This document shows, piece by piece, positions 1 through 5,000 of a stretch of 5,000 nt of DNA. The position numbers and the translations under genes were made by a program. Every line of letters starts with the position of its first letter. Positions within the stretch are counted from its first letter, which is position 1. Origin of the DNA: Eubacteriales bacterium (GTDB lineage: Bacteria > Bacillota > Clostridia > Christensenellales > CAG-138); contig JAQVML010000150.1 in NCBI GenBank assembly GCA_028703645.1, forward strand, positions 1 to 5,000, in the 5' to 3' direction. The notes under the pieces were generated by a model, which did not search any database, was not told where the DNA came from, and saw only the letters and a program-made list of their open reading frames with translations.

Positions 1-44
1 AGCCCCGCCAATACTGTGTCTTTGATCTCCTCAAATGTACGCAT
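1..44 (-). CDS. N-terminus of an unidentified gene (continues beyond position 1)
   Basis: After the deaminase stop an ATG at 44-42 opens a frame that runs to the window edge: MRTFEEIKDTVLAG, with a partial Leu codon (CT) at 2-1. A GAGGG at 59-55, overlapping the deaminase stop, gives a 10-base spacing to the ATG, and the bases just before ATG are also purine-rich. The frame, site and 13-base gap make it a credible last or next gene of the operon. The 14 residues look like an opening amphipathic helix such as those at the start of radical-SAM (BioB-like) proteins or of corrinoid-binding proteins, but this is far too short to assign a function. Confidence 0.6.
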   Translation of the reverse strand, partial: MRTFEEIKDTVLAG

Positions 45-54
45 CTCTCTCAAA

Positions 55-59
55 CCCTC
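55..59 (-). promoter_or_regulatory. ribosome binding site for the gene leaving the window
   Basis: The minus strand reads GAGGG across the TGA stop of the deaminase gene, 10 bases before the ATG at 44. This is the main support for the partial gene and for its cotranscription with the deaminase. Confidence 0.55.
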
Positions 60-552
60 AATTCCTATTATTCCAATATCCTTCATGCACAGCAGTGATC
101 TCTAGCTCCAGTTCTTTCACAGGTCCAATCACTTCAATCTTCTTTTGCCCGGCGCGAACGACCGCATCCGCCCCCATTGAAAACGTCGGGTTCTTTTCAT
201 CACTGCCTGTCAGTTCCAGAAGCCGCTTCTCCGATACACCATAGACGATACGCCCGATATTTGCCCAGTAAATTGCGCCGGTACACATGGGGCATGGTTC
301 GCAGGTCGTATACAGAGTGCAACGCCAGAGTTGTTCTTTTGAGTAGGCGCGGCTTGCGCGGGAAGCAAGCGTCATCTCGGCGTGCGCTGTTGCATCGCCG
401 CTGTCGCCTTCCGCGTTTCCTTGCTCCATCAGTACGTTGCCGTCTTCATCTACCAATATTGCACCAAACGGTGTGTTTCCGCTTTCGCGCGCTTTCTTTG
501 CGACCTCGTTTGCCCGCTCCAAATATGCACAATCGCTTTTTCTTACGCTCAT
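58..552 (-). CDS. zinc-dependent nucleoside/nucleobase deaminase, possibly guanine deaminase
   Basis: The 164-residue protein belongs to the cytidine/deoxycytidylate deaminase superfamily (cytoplasmic, hydrolytic removal of an amino group as ammonia). The zinc site is complete: H57-A58-E59 (TAHAEM), where H57 binds zinc and E59 is the proton shuttle, and PCPMC at 86-90, where C87 and C90 bind zinc. The substrate-side TPFGAILVD stretch is at 27-35, and CTGAIYWANIGRIVYG at 90-105 resembles GuaD and related nucleoside deaminases more than TadA. Length fits GuaD (about 156 residues). Next to xdhABC, guanine to xanthine is the most sensible reaction, since it feeds the dehydrogenase, but adenine, cytosine or a nucleoside remain possible, so I give no symbol. 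ATG overlaps the xdhC stop (ATGA) with only a weak GTGGG before it, suggesting translational coupling. A tRNA adenosine deaminase is unlikely given the context and C-terminal sequence. Confidence 0.9.
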   Translation of the reverse strand: MSVRKSDCAYLERANEVAKKARESGNTPFGAILVDEDGNVLMEQGNAEGDSGDATAHAEMTLASRASRAYSKEQLWRCTLYTTCEPCPMCTGAIYWANIGRIVYGVSEKRLLELTGSDEKNPTFSMGADAVVRAGQKKIEVIGPVKELELEITAVHEGYWNNRN

Positions 553-1016
553 TTTTTACCCACAACCTTTTCTAGCGCATTTAAGATGTTTTCATATCCC
601 GTACACCGGCAGAGGTGTCCGGAGATGAGTTCACGTAATTCTTCCCGTGTATAGGTTTCCCCTGAGTTGGCAATCTCCACGCCGGTCATAATCAAGCCGG
701 GCGTGCAAAACCCGCACTGGACCGCAGCCTCGTCCACAAACGCCTGTTGGACAGGATGCAGCTCTCCCGGATTGCGCTGTAAGCCTTCTACCGTTAATAT
801 GGTATGCCCGTCCGCCCAAACGGTGAGATAGATGCAGCTATTGACGCTCTTGCCGTCCAGCAAGATGGTGCAAGCACCGCATTCTCCGGCCTCGCATCCT
901 TTCTTCACGCTGGTTAGACCAAGCCGGTTTCGTAGTGTATCGGTCAGGCTTTCGCCTTCGTCAACACCGAGTTCCACGTCGGTTCCGTTTACATGCATGT
1001 GTACAATTTTGATCAT
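549..1016 (-). CDS. xdhC: xanthine dehydrogenase, [2Fe-2S] iron-sulfur subunit
   Basis: The 155-residue protein carries electrons from the Mo centre of XdhA to the FAD of XdhB. The N-terminal plant-ferredoxin-type domain has cluster ligands C41, C46, C49 (GCEAGECGAC) and C61 (NSCIYL). The C-terminal helical domain holds the second cluster with C101 and C104 (QCGFCTPG) and C136 and C138 (HLCRCTGY). All eight ligands are present, so the subunit looks intact. Length and motifs match E. coli XdhC (about 159 residues) and CoxS-type subunits. The name xdhC follows the E. coli usage; in other bacteria xdhC means the Mo-cofactor sulfuration chaperone, which is a different protein and is not in this window. 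The start is set by a GGAGGAG site 9 bases upstream, lying within the end of xdhB. The gene overlaps xdhB and the deaminase gene by 4 bases each (ATGA). Confidence 0.95.
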   Translation of the reverse strand: MIKIVHMHVNGTDVELGVDEGESLTDTLRNRLGLTSVKKGCEAGECGACTILLDGKSVNSCIYLTVWADGHTILTVEGLQRNPGELHPVQQAFVDEAAVQCGFCTPGLIMTGVEIANSGETYTREELRELISGHLCRCTGYENILNALEKVVGKK

Positions 1017-1900
1017 ACAATCTCTCCTCCGGCTGTTTCCAGCGCCTGTCGAAACGCGCGCTCACTCAGTTCTTTTGCCAATTGCAGCCGTAACTGGCGG
1101 GATGCGCGCCAACTATCGCGCGGCTGAACTTCGCTGAGAACGCCCTTTCGCAGAGCGGCAATCGTCTGATTCGTCAGCGGTGCGCCTCTAAGTCTCGCTT
1201 CTGTTTTTCTGCATCGAAGCGGAGTCGGCGCCGCAACAGATACCGCAATACGCAGTTCATCGATGCTTTTTTTATCCGCGGATAGCCGTAAGCACACCGC
1301 ACACCCGAGGGTGGCTATCTCCATAGCGTTTCTCTGGCCAAATTTGTAGTAGGCAGCAAAATAGCCTTCGTATTCCGCCCTTGGAATGACAATTGTTGTA
1401 AGCAGCTCGCTTGACTGGTCGAGATTCACTTTGCCCGGTCCTGTGTGAAAGCCGGATAACGTTTGCGTTCTTATCCCGCTCACCCCAGCTATTTCCAAGC
1501 ATGAATCGTAAGCAAGCAGCACGGGCACGCCGTCCGCGCTGACTGCGCCGTTGCAGATGTTGCCGCCAATCGTCGCCACGTGACGTATCTGCGGGCTGCC
1601 GACCTGATTCGCGGCAAAAGCGAGCGCCGGTACACATTCGCGAATGATTTCGCTACGGTAGATTTCGTCAAACGTCGTTCCCGCACCAATCGCGATATCA
1701 CCGTTTTCACGTACCGCAATTCCTTTGAGTTCGGTTATGTTTGCGATGCTAATGAGCACGGCCTGCTTCAATTTCCGTTCTTTGAGACGAATCATCACAT
1801 CGGTGCCTCCGCTGATGATCGTCGCCCCGTCATTCTCCAAAAGAAGCCTTAGCGCCTCCGAAACGGAGGAAGCCGAGTAGGTTTTTCGAATATCGTACAT
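1013..1900 (-). CDS. xdhB: xanthine dehydrogenase, FAD-binding subunit
   Basis: The 295-residue protein is the flavin subunit that takes electrons from the Fe-S clusters and hands them to NAD+ or another acceptor. The FAD-binding domain (PCMH type) covers about residues 1-175, with the two typical FAD loops visible: ISGGTDV at 29-35 and TIGGNICNGA at 110-119, preceded by QIRHVA. The CO-dehydrogenase-flavoprotein C-terminal domain follows (about 180-285). Length matches E. coli XdhB (about 292). There is no insert with extra cysteines of the kind that carries a [4Fe-4S] cluster in 4-hydroxybenzoyl-CoA reductase, which argues for a xanthine dehydrogenase type. The ATG is preceded by AGGGGGA at a spacing of about 11 bases. 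Its TGA overlaps the xdhC ATG (ATGA), so the two subunits are likely translationally coupled. The electron acceptor cannot be read from the sequence. Confidence 0.94.
   Translation of the reverse strand: MYDIRKTYSASSVSEALRLLLENDGATIISGGTDVMIRLKERKLKQAVLISIANITELKGIAVRENGDIAIGAGTTFDEIYRSEIIRECVPALAFAANQVGSPQIRHVATIGGNICNGAVSADGVPVLLAYDSCLEIAGVSGIRTQTLSGFHTGPGKVNLDQSSELLTTIVIPRAEYEGYFAAYYKFGQRNAMEIATLGCAVCLRLSADKKSIDELRIAVSVAAPTPLRCRKTEARLRGAPLTNQTIAALRKGVLSEVQPRDSWRASRQLRLQLAKELSERAFRQALETAGGEIV
1026..1030 (-). promoter_or_regulatory. strong ribosome binding site of xdhC inside the xdhB 3' end
   Basis: The minus strand reads GGAGG (within GGAGGAGAG) 9 bases before the xdhC ATG. It also encodes the last Gly-Gly-Glu residues of XdhB. 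With the ATGA overlap it would let xdhC be translated both by re-initiation and by new ribosomes, which fits the need for equal subunit amounts. Confidence 0.85.
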
Positions 1901-1911
1901 TGCGTTTGGTT

Positions 1912-1917
1912 CCCCCT
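1912..1917 (-). promoter_or_regulatory. ribosome binding site of xdhB
   Basis: On the minus strand AGGGGG directly follows the xdhA TGA stop and is followed by 11 bases and the ATG at 1900. The whole xdhA-xdhB gap is 17 bases and holds only this site. Confidence 0.75.
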
Positions 1918-4260
1918 TCAGTCTTCCGCGCGGATCAATCCCGCCGAAATAAACGCTTCCACAAGACGTTGCGGTGTTAATGGTAGTTTGTTGATTGCAA
2001 TACCCGTTGCGTGCAGCACCGCGTTTCGAATGGCCGGTGCCTGCGGAATCAGCGGCGGTTCGCCGAGCGCCTTGTTCCCAAACGGGCCGGATGGCTCGTA
2101 GGTTTCAACAAAGTACGTCTCCATCTCAGGCACGTCCATACTGGTTGGAATCTTGTAATCCAAGAAATTATCGTTGAGCATGCGCCCTGTTTTTTTGTCA
2201 TATTGCAACTGTTCGCTCAGCGCGTAACCAACGCCCATCGCAACCCCACCATGCACCTGCGCCGCCGCAAGCTTGGGGTTGATGATCGTACCGCTGTCGT
2301 GTACGGCAACGATCTTGTTGACGCGCACCTTTCCAAGCGGCACATCAACCTCCACATCCGCAAAGCATGCACCAAAGGCAAACGTGTTGCTCATGCAGGT
2401 ATAGGTAGCCTCCGCCGTGAGCTGCTCGGTTTGGAGCACATGATCGTTGCAATATTGCACAAAAGCTGCAATTTCCGCAATGGAGGCAATCGGGGGTTCG
2501 CCGGCGTGCTGCACAATTTGCTCGTTTTCCAGCATCAACGGCTCTGCCGCGCAATGCTTCACCTCTGCCGTGCGCGCGAGTATCTTGTCCTTGAGGATAA
2601 GTGCCGCCTTTTTGACCGCGCCACCGGACACATACGTCTGCCGGGATGCATATGCGCCGGCATCGTACGGCGTTACGTCTGTGTCTTGCGCGGAGATGAC
2701 GGAGAGCTTGGATTCCGGAATCGTCAGTATTTCGGAAACGATCTGCGCAAACACCGTATCCGAACCCTGGCCTAGATCGGTGGCGCCAACCTGAATCTGC
2801 GCCGTCCCATCCTCGTTGAGTATGATACGGCAGGCGCCATTTTCTACCTGTAGTGGGTATACACCTGTTTTATAGGAGAAGATCGCCATGCCAATGCCTT
2901 TTTTGATGATTGGCGAAGATTGGTTGAACGCGTCGTATTCTTTCCGCTTCTTCTCCCAATTGACCGCCTCAGCACCTTTATCCATGCAGGCTTCCAGACC
3001 GTAGCTCTCGACAACGAAATGGTCGAACGGGTCAAGAAAGCCCTTCTTCATCATGTTGATCTTGCGAAACGCAATTGGATCAATCCCCCGCTGCTTTGCC
3101 AGATCGTCCATCTGACTTTCAATGGCAAAAGCCAACTGCGGGATGCCATAGCCGCGCATTGCCGCAGCGGACGGCAAATTTGTATACATGGTGGATGACT
3201 CGCCAATCTGCACCACGTCCGCCGAATAGGTTTGAAAATAGTTGGTTACCGCATAGGCCGCAATCGCGTGTGCATGTGCGGCATATGCGCCGCCATTGGA
3301 GTTGATGCGCACCGCGCGTTTCTTCATTTTGTTGTTTTCGTCCAGCTCCAGCGCTGTGTAAAAATCCATGGCGTGCCGCGTACGACTGCAGGTAAACGTT
3401 TCTTCCCGCGTCATGACCAGCGCAACAGGCGCACCGCCTAGTTTTTGAGAAAGCAGCGCCGCAATGGGTTCATACAGCGTATCTTGTTTGTTTCCAAAAC
3501 CACCGCCAAGGAATGGCTTGATCACCTTCACGCGCCCAAGCGGAATACCCAGTGCGGACGCAATGTTGCGCCGCGTGGTAAACGGAACCTGATTGCAGGT
3601 GACGACCACCATCCGCTCGCCTTCCATATAGGCATAACAGGCATTGTTCTCAATATGCGCTGCATGCACCGCCGGCACGGAAAAATGATCTGATTGCAGA
3701 TCTTCGCGACCGGCTATGTTCTGTTCGGTTGAAAACGCAGCTTTCCCCCAAGTAACAGTCGAATCCGAAATTGAAAAATCGAGCCGTGCCAGTTCGTTTG
3801 TTGGATAAGCAGGGTTAACTGGATGAGCGGCATGAATCGCATCCTCCGGCGTAAACACCGGCTCATATTCTTCATATTCCACGCGGATCGCTTCCACCGC
3901 TTTGAGTGCCGTGAGCGGGTCAACCGCCGCAACTGCTGCAATCTCGTCTCCAAAAAAACGTACCCTTCGGCTTAAGATCAGCCGATCTCTTACATCGTCG
4001 TGGTTTGGATCGAAACTAAGCGGATGTCCTGCCGTGATATACGGCACATTCGGCACATCAAAGCATGTGATGATCGCCTTGACTCCCGGTATCTTCCACG
4101 CCTCGCTGCAATCAATGCTTTTTACTAGGCCGTTTGCCACCGTACTATGGAAAACTTTTGCATGCAGTGCATTCTGCGGAATCATATCCTCAACGAATTT
4201 TGCCGTGCCCATGACCTTCTGCACGGCATCTGTTTTTTGTACGCCTTGCCCAATACCCAT
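1918..4260 (-). CDS. xdhA: xanthine dehydrogenase, molybdopterin-binding catalytic subunit
   Basis: The 780-residue protein is the large catalytic subunit of a three-subunit molybdenum hydroxylase in the cytoplasm. It hydroxylates a purine such as hypoxanthine or xanthine using water, and passes electrons to the Fe-S subunit. The N-terminal a/b-hammerhead domain spans about residues 14-135; the two Mo-cofactor-binding domains follow from about 150. Visible cofactor motifs are Q224 in TCNQVP (matching bovine XDH Gln767), GGGFGNKQ at 252-259, MRGYG at 368-372 (R369 matches substrate-binding Arg880), DLGQGSD at 495-501, and LGEPP at 732-736, where E734 matches the catalytic Glu1261. Length and phrases (TNLPSAxAMRGYG, HDSG, INxLPLTPxRL) agree closely with E. 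coli XdhA (about 752 residues) as I remember it. The position of bovine substrate-binding Glu802 is Gln259 here. AGGAGG lies 7 bases before the ATG. It follows the lipoprotein gene by 30 bases and precedes xdhB by 17. The family is certain; the exact substrate is inferred. Confidence 0.96.
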   Translation of the reverse strand: MGIGQGVQKTDAVQKVMGTAKFVEDMIPQNALHAKVFHSTVANGLVKSIDCSEAWKIPGVKAIITCFDVPNVPYITAGHPLSFDPNHDDVRDRLILSRRVRFFGDEIAAVAAVDPLTALKAVEAIRVEYEEYEPVFTPEDAIHAAHPVNPAYPTNELARLDFSISDSTVTWGKAAFSTEQNIAGREDLQSDHFSVPAVHAAHIENNACYAYMEGERMVVVTCNQVPFTTRRNIASALGIPLGRVKVIKPFLGGGFGNKQDTLYEPIAALLSQKLGGAPVALVMTREETFTCSRTRHAMDFYTALELDENNKMKKRAVRINSNGGAYAAHAHAIAAYAVTNYFQTYSADVVQIGESSTMYTNLPSAAAMRGYGIPQLAFAIESQMDDLAKQRGIDPIAFRKINMMKKGFLDPFDHFVVESYGLEACMDKGAEAVNWEKKRKEYDAFNQSSPIIKKGIGMAIFSYKTGVYPLQVENGACRIILNEDGTAQIQVGATDLGQGSDTVFAQIVSEILTIPESKLSVISAQDTDVTPYDAGAYASRQTYVSGGAVKKAALILKDKILARTAEVKHCAAEPLMLENEQIVQHAGEPPIASIAEIAAFVQYCNDHVLQTEQLTAEATYTCMSNTFAFGACFADVEVDVPLGKVRVNKIVAVHDSGTIINPKLAAAQVHGGVAMGVGYALSEQLQYDKKTGRMLNDNFLDYKIPTSMDVPEMETYFVETYEPSGPFGNKALGEPPLIPQAPAIRNAVLHATGIAINKLPLTPQRLVEAFISAGLIRAED

Positions 4261-4267
4261 TTGGCTT

Positions 4268-4273
4268 CCTCCT
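4268..4273 (-). promoter_or_regulatory. strong ribosome binding site of xdhA
   Basis: The minus strand reads AGGAGG followed by 7 bases (AAGCCAA) and ATG. This is a near-perfect Shine-Dalgarno sequence at the best spacing and fixes the xdhA start at 4260. It lies in the 30-base gap after the lipoprotein stop, which is too short for an intrinsic terminator plus a promoter and shows neither. Confidence 0.9.
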
Positions 4274-4290
4274 GAAAAGTGGTGTGCTTC

Positions 4291-4770
4291 TTACCCAATC
4301 TGATCCATATCGAAATAACTATCCAGCGAATAAGGAATGTCGACAAACTTTTCCAGATAGCTGCCGTCCGGGAAGTTTTCAAACGCGATCATATAGTAAT
4401 CGCCATTTTCATAGACAAACGGTATGTCATACGTCATCCCCGGCAGACGCGCAGCTTGCGAAAAATGCGCGGTTCCGCTGAGCATATCATCGCTCATCTC
4501 AATAGAGCGATAGTTGATAAAGAGCGGCACCAGATAGGGGTACGATCGTTCTTTGTTAAAAGCATCCACAAACGCGTCTTCCGTCATGGCGTTTTGATAC
4601 GCCTGCGTTAAATACGCATACGCGCGCTCCGGCTTCTTATAATCGTAGTTGATCGCCTGCGCAAATGCTTTCACGCGCTCTTCTGCGTGTGCCTGTGTTC
4701 GATTGCTTCGTGTACACCCCAATCCAACCAACAACAATAGGCTGGTAAACAGAATCAAAAATCGTTTCAA
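4291..4770 (-). CDS. small predicted lipoprotein of unknown function (possible NTF2-like fold)
   Basis: The 159-residue product starts at TTG (read as Met), MKRFLILFTSLLLLVGLGC, which is a good lipoprotein signal peptide: two basic residues, a hydrophobic core and a lipobox-like VGLG before Cys19. The protein would thus be anchored on the outer face of the membrane. The in-frame ATG far upstream (4962) would only translate a shadow of the permease gene, and internal ATGs would remove the signal, so TTG is preferred. The mature part has an amphipathic helix-rich stretch (residues 28-75), then alternating strands rich in Tyr and Phe (residues 78-135), with phrases such as RSYPYLVPLFINY and VYENGDYYMIAFE. 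That helix-then-sheet order resembles small NTF2-like (DUF4878-type) lipoproteins, but this is only a guess from pattern. It has no binding-protein size or motif, so it is not the usual BMP substrate-binding lipoprotein. Its place between transporter and xdhA suggests a linked role, which is not known. Confidence 0.8.
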   Translation of the reverse strand: MKRFLILFTSLLLLVGLGCTRSNRTQAHAEERVKAFAQAINYDYKKPERAYAYLTQAYQNAMTEDAFVDAFNKERSYPYLVPLFINYRSIEMSDDMLSGTAHFSQAARLPGMTYDIPFVYENGDYYMIAFENFPDGSYLEKFVDIPYSLDSYFDMDQIG

Positions 4771-4772
4771 AG

Positions 4773-5000
4773 CTATCGTTCCATTCTTGAATACGGTAAT
4801 GTGTATGCGCTGGGAAACTCCGCTTTGTTGGATGCGAAGATCAGCGCGATGATGGTCATCACATACGGCAGCATCAGCATAATTTGGTTGGCAACATCCA
4901 CTCCAAGCGCCTGAAGACGCATTTGCAACGCAGACGCAAAGCCAAACAGTAGCGCCCCCCACATGGTTCGCACCGATAGAAACCGCGCAAAGATAACGAC
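4773..5000 (-). CDS. ABC transporter permease, BMP/nucleoside type, C-terminal part (5' end outside window)
   Basis: This is the last 75 codons of an inner-membrane permease; the frame is open to position 5000, so the start lies outside the window. The visible part contains a stretch near residues 13-30 (WGALLFGFASALQMRLQ), then a hydrophobic segment at about residues 39-57 (NQIMLMLPYVMTIIALIFA) that looks like the last membrane helix, then a short polar tail ending PYSRMER. From memory of the family, a GALLFGxAxALQxRLQ stretch followed by a QxxLMLPYVxTI helix is typical of the second permease of the BMP-family nucleoside importers (B. subtilis YufQ/NupQ). Such systems import nucleosides or nucleobases with a Med/BmpA-type binding lipoprotein, an ATPase and a second permease, all presumably encoded upstream. 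The stop codon is two bases before the TTG of the next gene, so the two are probably cotranscribed. A related simple-sugar permease cannot be fully excluded. Confidence 0.88.
   Translation of the reverse strand, partial: VVIFARFLSVRTMWGALLFGFASALQMRLQALGVDVANQIMLMLPYVMTIIALIFASNKAEFPSAYTLPYSRMER
4779..4783 (-). promoter_or_regulatory. weak ribosome binding site for the TTG-started lipoprotein gene
   Basis: On the minus strand a TGGAA core lies inside the last codons of the permease gene, with 9 bases between its GGA and the TTG start. The match is short, so translation may depend partly on ribosomes finishing the permease, whose stop is only two bases before the TTG. This site supports the TTG choice but would not prove it alone. 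Confidence 0.45.

Noticed and set aside
177..575. Open frame of 132 codons on the plus strand
   Set aside because: It lies opposite the intact deaminase gene, its product is an Arg-rich, low-sense sequence, and no ribosome site or neighbour supports it.
2011..2775. Open frame of 254 codons on the plus strand, antisense to xdhA
   Set aside because: It is in exact antisense register to the xdhA codons, so it stays open simply because xdhA uses few TTA, CTA and TCA codons there. The translation has no recognisable domain, and xdhA is clearly the real gene.
549..4260. Alternative identity as CO dehydrogenase, nicotinate dehydrogenase or 4-hydroxybenzoyl-CoA reductase
   Set aside because: The Mo subunit lacks the CoxL-type active-site Cys motif (it has MRGYG), the flavin subunit lacks a [4Fe-4S] insert, the Mo subunit is not split, and the gene order, lengths and motifs match E. 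coli xdhABC, next to a nucleoside transporter and deaminase.
4261..4290. Possible terminator or promoter between the lipoprotein gene and xdhA
   Set aside because: The 30 bases hold no GC-rich hairpin with a T run and no -35/-10 pair; they hold the xdhA ribosome site only.
4291..4962. Longer version of the lipoprotein gene starting at ATG 4962 (223 residues)
   Set aside because: The first 64 residues are a shadow of the permease C-terminus in another frame, and this start would bury the signal peptide inside the protein.

Overview
All genes in this window lie on the minus strand, so the operon reads from position 5000 down to position 1. The strong Shine-Dalgarno sites (an AGGAGG before xdhA, a GGAGGAG before xdhC), the ATGA stop/start overlaps, a roughly balanced base composition and a BMP-type nucleoside transporter permease suggest a Firmicute, probably an anaerobic clostridial relative. 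This is an inference from gene style. No marker gene is present to place the organism.

Layout, in order of transcription. (1) 5000-4773: the last 75 codons of an ABC transporter permease of the BMP/nucleoside type (NupQ/YufQ-like). (2) 4770-4291: a small predicted lipoprotein of unknown function, starting at a TTG two bases after the permease stop. (3) 4260-1918: xdhA, the molybdopterin-binding catalytic subunit of a xanthine dehydrogenase-type enzyme. (4) 1900-1013: xdhB, the FAD-binding subunit. (5) 1016-549: xdhC, the subunit with two [2Fe-2S] clusters. (6) 552-58: a zinc-dependent nucleobase/nucleoside deaminase, possibly a guanine deaminase. (7) 44-1: the first 14 codons of a further gene that leaves the window. 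No gap between genes exceeds 30 bases, and I see no terminator, promoter, RNA gene, repeat or mobile element. The promoter must lie upstream, beyond position 5000.

Together this reads as one purine uptake and catabolism operon. The transporter would bring in nucleosides or bases, the deaminase could convert guanine to xanthine, and XdhABC would hydroxylate hypoxanthine or xanthine, passing electrons from the Mo centre through the two Fe-S clusters to FAD. The order Mo-FAD-FeS and the subunit lengths match the E. coli xdhABC type. The least explained parts are the small lipoprotein between transporter and dehydrogenase and the truncated gene at the end. I found no sign of a wholly new system; most of the window is a well-formed version of a known pathway.
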